A stretch of DNA of 64,000 nucleotides from Scortum barcoo (taxonomy: Eukaryota; Chordata; Actinopteri; Centrarchiformes; Terapontidae). Below are positions 24,701 through 36,400 of this stretch, in pieces; the first letter of the stretch is position 1, and each line of letters starts with the position of its first letter. Position numbers and translations under genes: made by a program. The DNA is taken from NCBI GenBank assembly GCA_023238725.1, contig CM041531.1:21621643-21685642 (forward strand). The letters run 5' to 3'. The notes under the pieces are model-generated. The model saw only the letters and a program-made list of their open reading frames with translations, was not told the origin of the DNA and did not search any database.

Positions 24701-25949
24701 GGCAAAGACCCAGCCACCAGGCGCTCGCCTGCTCGAGCCCCAACCCCAGGCCTGGCTCCAGGGTGGGGCCCCAGTGGACGCCAATCCAGGCGGCGACGTA
24801 ACGTGTTGTGGAATTCATCATGATGAGCTTGTGAACTGCTCTTAGTCTGGCCCGTCACCTAGGACCTGTTTGCCATGGGAGACCCTACCAGGGGCATAAT
24901 GCCCCTCGACAACATAGCTCCTAGGATCATTCGGGCACACAAACCCCTCCACCACGGTAAGGTGGCAGTTCAAGGAGGGGTAGCAGGGTATCATTATTAT
25001 TGCTGATGATGAGTAATATAGTAAACTGTCAGTAATTGATGAACATTTTATAAACAAGCAGCGTTCGTATTAAATTTCACTGCAGGAACACCCACGAGTC
25101 CCTCCACTCATTGGACCCCAAGACTCTGCGTTGTGTTAGTGTCCACCCTTTACAGATGCAGTACTTTGCAGTGGCAGAAAGCAAGTATGTCTGATTAATG
25201 AGTTTATTTGATTTGTCGAAGATCTTTTTGATCCATGTGTCTCCATGTTGCATCAGTTTGTATTTTTAGGTACACTAAATGAGTGTTTTGATCTTGTCTG
25301 CAGGGTGGTGAGCATTTACGACAGTAGATGCCTGAAGAAGACCAAAAGCCGGGCAGTCTCCCAGCTCCACGGCCACTCTTTAAGCATATCCAGTGCTTAC
25401 TTCTCCCCTCACACAGGCAACAGAGTTCTCACCTCCTGTATGGATAACCACATAAGGTGAAGCTGGCCTAGCACTTTGAGTAATTGTTATACTGTGATTG
25501 TGATTTTTTTTCAGTCCCAGCTCAGTGTCTGTCCTTAACTCTTTTGACAGGATATATGACACATCTGCAATCACCACAAAGTCTCCCTTGCTGACATCCA
25601 TCAGGTACATCCTTGTGTTTTACTTTTGTCCAGTTTCTACTTTTAGACTCTTGTAACTTACTCACAGTTTCTCGTATCTGTCTTCACTTTTAGACATGAC
25701 ATGCACACAGGCCGCTGGCTGACTAAGCTGTCAGCAGTGTGGGACCCCAAGCGGGAAGATTGCTTTGTGGTGGGAAGCATGATGAGGCCTCGGCGGGTGC
25801 AGGTGTTCCATGAAAATGGCCAGCAGCAGCACTCTTTCATAGACGATGAGAACCTCAACACAGTGCTGTCCGTCACTGCTTTCCACCCCACAAGGAATGC
25901 CTTAGTGGGCGGCAATGCGTCAGGCCGTCTGCACGTCTTCTCCGACTGA
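18386..25949 (+). CDS. wdr76: WD repeat-containing protein 76, complete, 15 exons
   Basis: WD-repeat protein of the Cmr1/DDB2-like group, linked in other vertebrates to DNA damage sites, chromatin and CUL4-DDB1 ubiquitin ligase. Exons: 18386-18436, 18844-18963, 19056-19160, 19358-19441, 19722-19780, 20292-20409, 20553-20654, 20966-21006, 21152-21305, 21593-21751, 21910-22025, 25086-25184, 25304-25456, 25551-25604, 25694-25949. They join in frame to 556 aa, against about 626 in human. The N-terminal third is basic and disordered. The family motif LSAYELERLENIRQNQAFL (exon 4) precedes a beta-propeller from about residue 230, with recognisable blades (AFHPCTSSLLMAAGDKWGKV, LLSLSYDGSLRC, TLVVGNWYGGVAIVDRR, AYFSPHTGNRVLTSCMDN, AFHPTRNALVGGNASGR). 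The intron after exon 11 carries a LINE insertion. Confidence 0.93.
18718..18792 (+). repeat. Compound (TA)n(CA)n microsatellite in wdr76 intron 1
   Basis: About 60 bases of perfect TA repeat followed by about seven CA units, ending some 50 bases before the exon 2 acceptor. Spurious ORFs arise from it on both strands. The copy number is likely unstable in assembly and population. Confidence 0.9.
22020..22030 (+). repeat. Left target-site duplication of the LINE, overlapping exon 11 donor
   Basis: AGCAGGGTATC. The first six bases are the end of wdr76 exon 11 and the GTATC is the intron donor. The identical 11-mer recurs at 24982-24992 on the far side of the LINE. Confidence 0.85.
22031..24981 (-). 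mobile_element. RTE-clade (Rex3-like) LINE, near full length, decayed
   Basis: Non-LTR retrotransposon inserted antisense in wdr76. On the minus strand, an endonuclease region is readable near 24400 (LLGDFNAHVGN), and a reverse transcriptase lies at about 23420-22820 (MDEIRPEYLKSLDVVGLSWL, PLEWQTGVVVPLFKKGEPES, HMCFVDLEKAFDHVP, FPVHVGLRQGCPFSPVLF). A C-terminal part at 22613-22180 contains KAAKLSIYQSVFAPALTYGH and SVTREELGVEPLLLHIKRSQ. The 3' end at 22031 is GGATAAGCGGAAGAAGATGG with GATG units, as in RTE/Rex3 elements. Several frameshifts and stops make it inactive. Eleven-bp duplications flank it. The assignment to Rex3 is from memory of the tail and RT. Confidence 0.85.
24982..24992 (+). 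repeat. Right target-site duplication with duplicated splice donor
   Basis: AGCAGGGTATC, identical to 22020-22030. It is followed directly by what should be the original intron sequence, leaving only about 98 bases from its internal GT (24988) to the exon 12 acceptor. Confidence 0.85.
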
Positions 25950-27187
25950 GGTGGAGACCAAAACGTGAATGACCAAGACCCCTTGGTTGCTTTCAATAGG
26001 ATAGGAAGAACAAGTAAGGAGTGGTTTTTGGCACTGTCAAGGTGAACAACTTTTATAGAGTAGACAGGTCAGACAGATCACTGATGGAAAATAGTCATTT
26101 GTTTGTTTTCTCCTCTGGATCTCTATAGAGCTACTCTCTGGCCACTTTGGTAGGTGCATCTTTCTAATAATGGGTAAGACCTCCCTTTGTCCCATAACAG
26201 GATTCAACAAGGTGCTGAAAACATTCCCCACATATTCTGCTCCGTGTTGCCATAAAGCAGCAAAGATTTTTTGGAGCCAGTGTGAGATTACATGTCCGTC
26301 GTGACATGACGTGTTATTCTTGAGTTCCTGCCACATGATTAGATTAACAATCAGGTATGCCTAATAATGTGACCACTGAATGTAAATTAAATACAAATGT
26401 AAAACACAACTGTATAAACCTTTCAGCCTTCAGTCTGTTGTGTATGGATAGGGCTTTATCAGCTTTGCATCTGAGGACACTCCACATTTAACAAACTCTG
26501 TCATGTTCCATGAGGAGTTCGTGGGCAGCAGTGTCCTGCCACAAATTCTGGACCAAAGTCTGGACTCTATGTTGTCCTGAAGTCACTCGTGTAGATTTGG
26601 CTTTATGTTTGGATTCGTCTGCTGGAAAATAAGGCTTGAGTCACAGTTCTCTTGAGAACAGCAGCAGATTTTGCTCAGGGATTTATCTGCGTTGTGCTGC
26701 ACCCTTTCTCTCTACAAGCCGTGTAGAGCAGCATCCACACAGCATGATGATGCCACTGGCAGCCTTCATGTTGAAGATGATGCTTTCGTCTGTTCACTAA
26801 CTACTTGTTGGACCTTTTTTGATTTGGATGTGCATTTAAAGATTGAGATTAGAAACATCTGAAATGCGTTCAGTGTAATCCAGAAATAAAAAGGCTTTGA
26901 AAGCATTGTATAGACACTGTAGTTCCAAAAAATTGAATCTGACCATCAATAAGTTTGTGTTGTTGAGTGCTGTTTACTTTTCTCTCACATTTGCAGTTTA
27001 TTATACTCCAAATATCTTAAAGAACCCAGAATATTTCTAAAGTGGGTTTCCACTGTGTTATTTGTTGCATAGTTCATTTGAAACTGCAAAGCCTTACGGG
27101 CTGTGAAAAGTGTCTGTTGTAAAATTGATGGTGGTCATTTTATGTTTTGTTTTTTTTATTTGTGGCTCCTGAAGCAAATGGAATAAA
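25950..27187 (+). other. wdr76: wdr76 3' untranslated / downstream region with two poly(A) signals
   Basis: AATAAA occurs at 26885-26890 and again at 27182-27187, either of which could end wdr76. Apart from the DNA-transposon remnant at 26141-26385, no feature is recognised. frmd5 converges from the other side. Confidence 0.5.
26141..26385. mobile_element. Remnant of a Tc1-like DNA transposon
   Basis: The left end GGCCACTTTGGTAGGTGCAT and the right end in reverse complement CATTCAGTGGTCACATTATT resemble the inverted ends of a common fish Tc1-like element (GGCCACTTTATTAGGTAC). Inside, GATTCAACAAGGTGCTGAAA ACATTCC matches my memory of the end of its transposase gene on the minus strand. Most of the element is deleted. 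It probably lies in the wdr76 3' UTR. The identification is from memory. Confidence 0.5.
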
Positions 27188-28098
27188 TATACAGACGTTT
27201 TTACACCAAGCAGCGTGAGTGTGATTGATGCAGCAGTATTACTGTTACCTTAAGATGGCAGCATTGCGACATAAGATTTTCTAAGCAGGGACACCCTGAA
27301 AAACATCGAGAAGCCAGTTATCTGGAATACACTGTCGACTGTTTTCCTCTGTGAGTGCAAGATTAAATGTGTAGCCACACTAGCTGCCAGATGTTAAGAA
27401 TAGATTATATTTATTCATAAATAGATTACACCAGTCTTCAGTCAGTGATTGGAAATAAGCAGTCTTGTTTGGAGGTAATAAATGCAGAACACATGCTTAC
27501 AGAGACATTTCCATGTGCAGGGTCATGGTACAGGAAGGAAGCTTACAATAAGACCACATCTGAGGCCTTATTCCTGTTTACATGATTCAGTAAAATGAGT
27601 ACAAGGGTTGCCTGTCGATGGAGCTGTCACCCTCTGTGCCAGTCCAAGTGATCTGAAACAGATTTTAGCAATACAAAAGAAAAATCAACATATTAAACTG
27701 CATTGCAAAAAGAAAGATTCAGGTAGTTAAATATGCTACTTCTGCTGTTTAAATTAGCTTAAAAAATACAAACCGCTCCACTTTCATTGTGGTAAAAACC
27801 TGTTCAGAGTAAAGTGAATCAGCTGTCAGATGTGTTCAGTTCATTTACACGTTCTTTCACAAGAAAACTGGCATCAGCTCCGTTTCTATGGAGTCAAGGA
27901 AGAGCAGTCAATGATTAGGCATCAATCAAACAGGATTTACATGGAAATGTTTTTTTGACAATATTTTGGAGTATCTGTAATTACTGTGAGGAATAGTGGA
28001 GAACCACTCCCTACACACATCCATCTTATAGGCTGTTTTACCTTCAGAAGGGATTCAAAAGACATTTAGCTTCAGACATTAGTTAGCAATTCATATAC

Positions 28099-28129
<31 letters not shown>

Positions 28130-30497
28130 TATTTATAATGTTACTTGTAATATTTATTGCTCAAATTATGTTGAATTTTTCATCAAATGAACATAAACTA
28201 TGACTTCAAAGTACAAATTATAGAAAATAAAAGTCGATTTTCTGCCTTGACTGGCCTTTTCTTTTTTGCCCATACATGGTCACTTTTCATCAACACATCA
28301 GTCAAAAAACACCGAGCACCATCTGAGTTAAAGCAAGTAATAAGTAATTTATCAAGTCTGAAAACCAACCACAAAATATGAAGGTTTCTAAATTTATTGT
28401 ACATAAAAAACAAACAGTTAAAGCCTAAGTATTTTATACTAAAGGGATTCTTAAATAATTGTTTTAGTGTTAACTTTTAACCTGTGGATTTTTATAGGAA
28501 ATGTTTGAATATTAATATGGTAATTTTCCAAATTGCCTAGAAGGCACCTTGATACCCAAAACCCCTCAGGTCACTTTCCTAAACCATTGCTCTTGCATAA
28601 ATAATACATAATTTATTTCCAGTATAATGTTGTATAGCTGCTGATCAGCCCCTAATTACCACTGACACACAGCATATACACTCCCTAACCAACTACTTGT
28701 AGTCTTGTTAAGAAGACCGATAAGTGTCATAAACTGCCTTTATGGTTTTAAATGATGTAGTCGACTGCTCTGGGCTGTGAAATAACGTACACGTAGTAAG
28801 GCTGGAGAGGGACAGCAGACTATCAGAGTTTCCATCTGTTGACGCAAAACTGACAGAAATATCAGACAACAGAGATTTCTTTGGTAGGTGATGATGAAGT
28901 TTGCAGTAGGACGTAAACATGACTTAGCTTAGGCTCTCCTGTAAGCAGGGGATGAAAACTATACATCCACTGTAAAAAATAACGCTTCAAGTCCATTAAA
29001 AGTCACTGTGAGGAAATCTCCACGCGTTAACGAGACATCAGTTTGTACAAAAATGGAAACATGATTTAAATATCTTCAGCTTTTACAGGTAAATGCATAA
29101 ATCTGAACACAGCAGGGCTAAACAAAGTTATATGACCTTCACTCAAAATGGGCCTTTAACTAAAAACAAGCTCTCTTAACCATATATTGTGGGAAAATAG
29201 CACTAATCTCTGCACTTTACAACCGTAAAACACGGTCAAATTTCCCTTGATGGAAAGGATCTTGGTTTTTTTTTCCTTTTTTTTTAAATATTAACAGTAT
29301 TGCACATCAAGATAAACTCCCTCTACAGAGTGTGGGAGTCAAAGAGCTAACCAAACACTTCACTATCACTACAGGTCTAGCTCACATAGTCCCGTCACCT
29401 TTACAACTACTGTAAAAGTAACTACGGCAATGTGACAACTGTTCCTTACACACAGAAGTTATTGTAGCTATTTGCATTATTTGGCTGCTATGTTTATAAA
29501 ATCAGTAAACTTACCACCTCCAATACTTACTTAAATCCTTACAGTTTATTCTTGATTTATAGTAATCGGACGATGAGACTTTATTGGACGTCTGACTACA
29601 GTTATTACAAAAATAATCATTGACGACATCAAGCACACATCACCCCTGGGTCAAAGAGCAACTGCACCAAATTCTTAGCATACCAGATGTTGGGCTATAT
29701 AAAACATCAGGAAAGTCAGGGAAGTCATTTAAAAGTGTGTTAAATTCAATTGCATATGTTTTTTTCTGTGATTGTTTTAACACTCAGTTATAATAAAAAA
29801 AACTGTTTTTTTAAATACTGTTTGACCCAGGACTGATCTACATTCAGTAAGTGCTGCCTGGTTTTCCATTTCACACTTTCTCAAACCTCCAGATACCGGT
29901 ACGACTCAAAAAAGCAGTTTTCAATCTCATAGCAGTGACCGTAATAACATTTTATCATAGTGAGTGTTGTTGTTAGCTTTGAAATATGTAAATGTGATGA
30001 GCTAGAAAGCCCCCACCCACAAATGATCTTCTCTGCAAGCTCAGCTCTCAGGTCACACAACACTCACCCCAACACATCAGCTTGTTCTGTCTTGCAATGA
30101 TGTTGCAACATATAAATACAAAAATAAAGGCAACTGTTATCTGTGGTTGAATAAGTCATGTCCATCAGACTCGCTTATCCCTTTCAGTGTTTAAATTAAA
30201 CCCTTTTTCTGTGACTTTGTGTAAAAATAAAATGCCTTGAGATGACCTGAATTTCCAAAGTAATATGTGATTTCCTTTCCTCGCAGTGATGGTCTAACGT
30301 AATAAACAAGGCTCTTCAGGGGACAGTCCGTGGCTCGTGACAGGAACTCCTTCCTGGGAGAAGCTGAGTTCATACTGGGAACAGGGCTGCCATCCTTTTC
30401 TCCACCCCCAACCCCATCTCCTCACCTGTCTGTTGTATGTGTCCCTTCTCCATCAGCGGAGGCCTGTGTATTTTGTCATTGAGTCTTTCACTTTGCC
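27188..30497 (-). other. frmd5: Probable frmd5 3' untranslated region and intergenic gap
   Basis: AT-rich non-coding sequence between the convergent genes. Reading the minus strand from the frmd5 stop at 30498, AATAAA signals occur at (plus coordinates) 29580-29585, 29545-29550, 28612-28617, 28393-28398 and 27410-27415. Which one is used cannot be decided. No exon or transposon recognised here. Confidence 0.45.
28098..28132 (+). repeat. (AT)n microsatellite
   Basis: About 35 bases of AT dinucleotides interrupted once by G, in the gap between wdr76 and frmd5. Confidence 0.85.
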
Positions 30498-33400
30498 TCA
30501 CTTGCTGATGAGAAAACCTCCCATCCATCTTAACTTACAGGCGAACCAGCGCCGCAGAGGGCAGAAGTATTCAAAGTGGAACTGCTGGAATTCAGGTGTC
30601 TTGCGGATATCTCTCAGGAAGGCAATGTCCAGGTCTGACTCTGTCAGCATGATAAGGAGCAGCAGTAGGGCGAACAGCAGTCCGATGGTAACCAGAAACA
30701 GACGTAACACGCTCAGGATGAACTTGTTCAGCTCCTCTACGTCGCTCTGTGGGGACGGCCTGCCCCTGACCATACGCAGTGCCCTCCTGCCGGATGTGTA
30801 ATCCGCCGCCTGCCCCTCCTTTGAAGCACCGGCCTCTGACTCCTTCTCCTCATCGATGCTGCAGGGAGCGCCGTTGAGGTGACGAGCCAAGGGCATCTCC
30901 ATCCCATGTTCGGCCACGGGTGTAGGCAGCACACTGTCTGAGGGGCTGTAGGTCTCGTCGGAGATGACTGCCGACGTGCTCGCCTCGCTGCCGTCCACCA
31001 TCTGGCCCCGAGAAGACATGAAGGAGTCGCCATGGGAGACGGAGCGCACAGGCGTGGAGTGGGCACTGTCTCGAAGGGACTCCAGACCTGAAACCACACA
31101 TCAGAGGAAAGCAGCTCATGAGGGAGAAGTATTTAATTAACTGGGAGGTACTGTTGAAAGGCACATTGATATTTAAAGAGAAATTCTGACAACAACAACT
31201 TGTCTCCTAGACCCCATCCCAACTACACTGCTTAAGGAAGTTTTCCTATTTATTGGCACATTGCTGCTGCATATTATTAATCTGTCTCTTGGTGTCAGGC
31301 TTTGTACCCCAGTCTTTTAAAGTATCTGTAATTAAACCATTGATCAAAAAAAAACCTACACTTGATGCAGATGTGTTAGCCAATTATAGACCAATATCCA
31401 ACCTCCCTTTTTTGCCGTTGCCAGCCAGTTATGTAATTATCTCCACAGCAATAGTGTTTTTGAAGATTTTCAGTCAGGATTTAGAGCTCACCATAGCACA
31501 GAAACAGCACTTGTGAAAGTCACTAATGACCTGTTGACAGCATCAGATAAAGGGCTTCTGTCTGTAACTTGTCCTGTTAGACCTCAGTGCTGCCTTTGAT
31601 ACAGAATCCTCTGTGCATACTAATAGTCTGTCATGGAGTTCCACAAGGTTCAGTGCTAGGTCCAATTCTGTTTATTTTGTATATGCTGCCCCTTGGCAAT
31701 ATCATCAGGAGGCACTCCATAGATTTCCATTGTTATGATGATGACACCCAATTATATTTATCAATGGAGCCAGACAAAACTGATCAGCTCCTGAAACTCC
31801 AGGCCTGCCTTAAAGATATAAAGGCCTTGGATGACCAGAAATTTCCTGCTGTTGAACTCAGATAAAACTGAAGTGATCCTATTAGGTCCGAAACACCTGA
31901 GGAACACGTTTTCTCCTAAGATAGCCTTGCTGGATGGCATTAACTCGGCCTCCAGCACCACTGTAAGGAACCTCTGTGTTTTATTTTGATCAGGATATGT
32001 CCTTCGACACCCATATTAAGCATATTTCAAGGTCTGCCTTTTACCACCTGCGCAACATATCGCAAAAATTAGGCACTTTCTGCCCCAAAGCGATGCTCAA
32101 AGAATTAGTCCATGCATTTGTCTCTTCCAGGCTGGATTATTGTAATTCACTTTTATCAGGCTGCCCGAACAAGTCGTTAAAGACTCTACAGCTGGTCCAG
32201 AATGCCGCTGCTCGGGTGCTGACTAAAACCAGGAAAAGAGACCATATTACTCCAGTATTGGCTTCTCTGCATTGGCTCCCTGTAAAATTTAGAGTGGATT
32301 TTAAAATCCTACTCCTCACATATAAGGCTCTACATGGTCTGGCACCATCATATCTTAATGAATTGATAACTCCTTATCAACCGACTAGAGTGCTGCGCTC
32401 CCAAAACGCAGGCTTACTTGTAGTTCCCAGGGTTTCCAGAAGTAGTCTAGGGGGCAGAGCCTTCAGCTATCAGGCCCCTGTTCTCTGGAACCAGCTCCCA
32501 GTCTGGGTCCGAGAGGCAGACACAGTGTCAGTGTTTAAGAATAGACTTAAAACCTTCCTTTTTGATAAAGCTTATAGTTAGGGTGGGCACAGGCTCGCCC
32601 TTAGTTATGCTGCTATAGGCTTAGACTGCCGGGGGGCTCCCATGATGCATCGGGCACCTCCCTCTTCCTCTGTCTCTGCTTCCTCTTTCTCTGCTTCCTC
32701 TACTCTTATTTCAAAGCCAAAGTCAAAGTCTGCATTTTTGGTAATTTGGCTGCATGTGCAGGACATGCTGAGGATTGAAAGTATGTTTCTCTAAGACATG
32801 GCAATAAAACAAAGACATGGCAAAATCACAGACAGTGCAAATTGATATGGTAGTAGTGCAAACTGGAGTCAGCTTACACTGGTTAAAGTGGTACTGGTTA
32901 AACTGGTTAAAGTACTGGTTAAACTGGTTAAAGTGTTAAAGCGGTTAATATGAATACTCTTATGTCCTGTAAAGTGCATGTTACTGCCGGAGCCCCGGTC
33001 CTCCCTGTTCTCTCCAGTCTTGCAGGTTCCTCTCTGATTCCTGGTTGTGGTCCATCCTGTCTGAGGTTCACTGGCCTGGTGGGGACATGATCTGTGTCTG
33101 TGTTGATGGAGAGAAGGTCGAGTGGCCCAGAGCTCCATATGAGGACATCTAGAGATGCACCTGGACTCATGGACACCTTTTCCATTACCTGCGATACCTT
33201 CACACATGGACTAAACCCATGAACTCAGTATAGCTACAGTTTATTACGACCCATGTATAACTCCATATATGATTGATGATGATGTTCTCTGTACATGTGG
33301 CATCTATTGACACGTCTGTCCTGTCCCAGGGAGAGGGATCCCTCATCTGTGGCTCTTCCTCAGGTTTCTTCTTTTTCCCATAAAGGGTTTTTTGAAGTTT

Positions 33401-36400
33401 TTCCTGGACCCGGTTCAAGGGTCTAAGGACAGAGGGTGTCACAACTGTACAGACTGTAAAGCCTCCAGAGGCAAATGATGTTTGTGATTTTGGGCTTTTA
33501 ATATATAAATCTGAATTTGATTTGAAGCTTAGAACTTTAAGAAATGCAGGATCCAGAAAGCTACACTACATTTCCTCTCAAATGACTCAACCTTCTTTCT
33601 CTAAAAAACTGAACCATTAATAAAATCTGTGAATGTATGATCTTCTATGCGAAAAGTGGGAATAAATCAGTTCAAACGTGTCTCTGCATCCTCTCACATA
33701 TCATAAAGCCACATAGTACCAGACTATACTGTAGTCAAAATGGTAGACTTTAAATAAATGGATAACAATGTGCGCTTTTACTTTTAACATGTTAGAAGAA
33801 TACTGTAGATGAATACAATCTGACTGACAGTCTGAATAAGATAATAAGATTCAAAGTTTCTCTTTCTATTATGGCTAGAATGATTCTACTCTCTTACTCT
33901 AATTATTTTGATATTTAGACTGTTTCTTTTTGTGGACATCAAACTTCCTCACTGTTTACAGGCTTGGTAGTTCTTAAGTTTTCTGTTCAGTAAACTTACG
34001 AGAAGTGAAGAAAAAGAGTTTGTTGTTATGTCTTAAAGTAATTGATATAAATATGTGACCATATAGAGTCTCTATCTGCACATAAAAAACACCTAAAAGA
34101 GAAATTTCAAGTTGAACTTATGTTCATGCTCTTTCATTTTGAACCAGGCTGACTGGGCAGCCAGAATATTCAAGTACATGGCGTTCTGTTGAATCGTGTG
34201 CCAGCGTTAATTATTCTGATGTGGCCAGAGGGGCAGCATGATTTGTTTTTACTGGTCGGCTTGACGTGAACTGTGCTCAAGACACAGATCCTGTTCTTGA
34301 TGTCAAAATGATTACTTTCTAGAGGCAACTCTAACTGTGAAGGAAACATGAAACACCAGACCAACGTCTTCTAAGAACTCTGCTCTGCTTTGATTCTCAT
34401 GTTCTCTGTAAGCTGGATAATCACAATGTCAGCTTCTAAATTTTGTGGTCCCCTACATTAGACTTCAACAGCACATTATTAGATGTGAGACCAGCCCCAG
34501 ATTTTACCTGCACAGTTGGAGGGTGTGCCGTGGAGTTGGGGTGGGACAGCTAGCCTAGAAGGGGTCCTGGAGCTTGAGGTGGAAGAACCCCCAGGGAGGG
34601 CAGGGAAGAGCGGCAGGACCCCCAGAGCCTTGCCCAAGAGCCTGGGGCCCAGAGACAGCACGCGCACCTTCACATCTCGATAGCAATGGTTAATCATGCG
34701 CAGGTGAACGTTCACCTTGGTCTTGATCCGGATCAGACACTTCACCATGGCTCAAGGGCAGCGGTCTAACCCTAACTGTTTTTTTTTCTCCGTCTTTCTT
34801 AAAACTGTCTCTCCTCTCTCTGTCCTCCTGCGGTCTGTCTTTGTCTCGGCGGCTGAGCAGCTAAGCAGCCCTTTCCTTCTCCACTGCGAGCTCCCACATG
34901 CTGGCTGACAGCGGCAGACAAATGGAAAGACAGACACAGAGTGAAAGACAAGGGCCAGGAATGTGGCTCACTTGTGCCACAGCTCACCTCGTCTCCACCC
35001 CTCCTGCCCCCTTCCACCCCTCCTACTGTCAGCTGTGACACACACGGCATGGCCCCTGACAGCAGGAGCTATTTTCAGGCTCAGATATTATTACCAGTGG
35101 AAATACCCGCACAGACAGAGCAACAGAACAAAACACAGGGGGTTTGTTTCAGTGTTGCAATGGTGGTGCAATGTCAGAGCCTGCTCCCCGTGTCCACGAC
35201 AGGAGGGGGGGGGCTGGTTTGACAAAAGACCTGTTTTGTTGGGAACGGACTACGCTCTAAGTTTATTTAGTTTTAGCCAGGCTGGTCAACCAAGAGCAAA
35301 CTTACTTACAGTGGCAGCATTGGCAAAAGGTTAATAGCCTGTTGGGGGAAAGAGGGGACAGTAAGTGCCCTTTATAAACCGACAGGAGGACTCTCTCATG
35401 TCAAAATAGTGCCTCTGGCCACTGCTGATGGGCTCTACTTGAGTGTGTGTGTGTATGTGTGTTTCAGAAACCGCACATCCAAGAGAGAAAGAGCGAGATA
35501 TAACACAAAGTGCAGAGAAAATGACGCTCATAAGAGGGGGATTGTTCACATGGAAGGGCTATTTTTTCTACACAGTGTGTGTGCACATGTCTCATGTGTG
35601 AGACTCTATTAAAATCGTGTGAGAGTGTTAAAATGTTGTGCCGTGGATGTGTTATTTCCGTTGCAGATCAAGTTGCATGGACATAAAAAGTGATTCCCAG
35701 CCTGTAGCACTTGTAACCCAGACAGAAGATAGATAGATAAAAGATAGAAATCAGAATTTAAATGAAGCAAAATCTGTGTTTTACCCTCCATGATGGAGAT
35801 GTGCACCGCTCTCCGCCGGGTCCTTGGCACACTGGTCAACCTGGGGCCGTGGGTGATGGAAGGACAGCTCCTGCTTGGCACCATGCCAGCCCTGGACAAA
35901 GACACACATCCACATGCCAACATGTGCATGAACATAAAATGCATAAGTCGTCATTAAACTCACATTGCAGACACAATGTTTTAGAAGAATTCTGACCTGT
36001 GTATTTCAGGTGGATCTCTCTTAATTTTGGCACTTTGTTCCATTACCTCTTTTGCAACCTTTCCACTGGAAAAACATAAAAAAAGAGAAAATCTGTAGTG
36101 CAAGTATTACAAACAATGTAAGGCATATTCATAACATTTTATCCAAAGGCTGTTCTTAATATGTAAATATGTACCTAATATTCCTAAGTTGTTCATCTTG
36201 TTCACTTCATATGAAGTGTTGAAATATTAACGAGCATTCAGTACCTGTATCTAAAGCGACTACCCTTGAAGAAGAGATTACTACTAGACACAGTGCGGAC
36301 TTGACTCGACTTCTCCAACCTGTGAGTACGTGGAAGGAGAAAATCATCATAAACATAACATAAACAGAACATAATCATAAACATAACTACAGTTTTGTGT

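Noticed and set aside
24373..24858. 161-codon minus-strand open frame
   Set aside because: Part of the endonuclease region of the RTE/Rex3-like LINE in a partly shifted frame, not an independent gene.
30737..31164. Other long minus-strand frames over the terminal frmd5 exon
   Set aside because: Shadows of the true frame, which carries the conserved FRMD5 membrane segment and tail.
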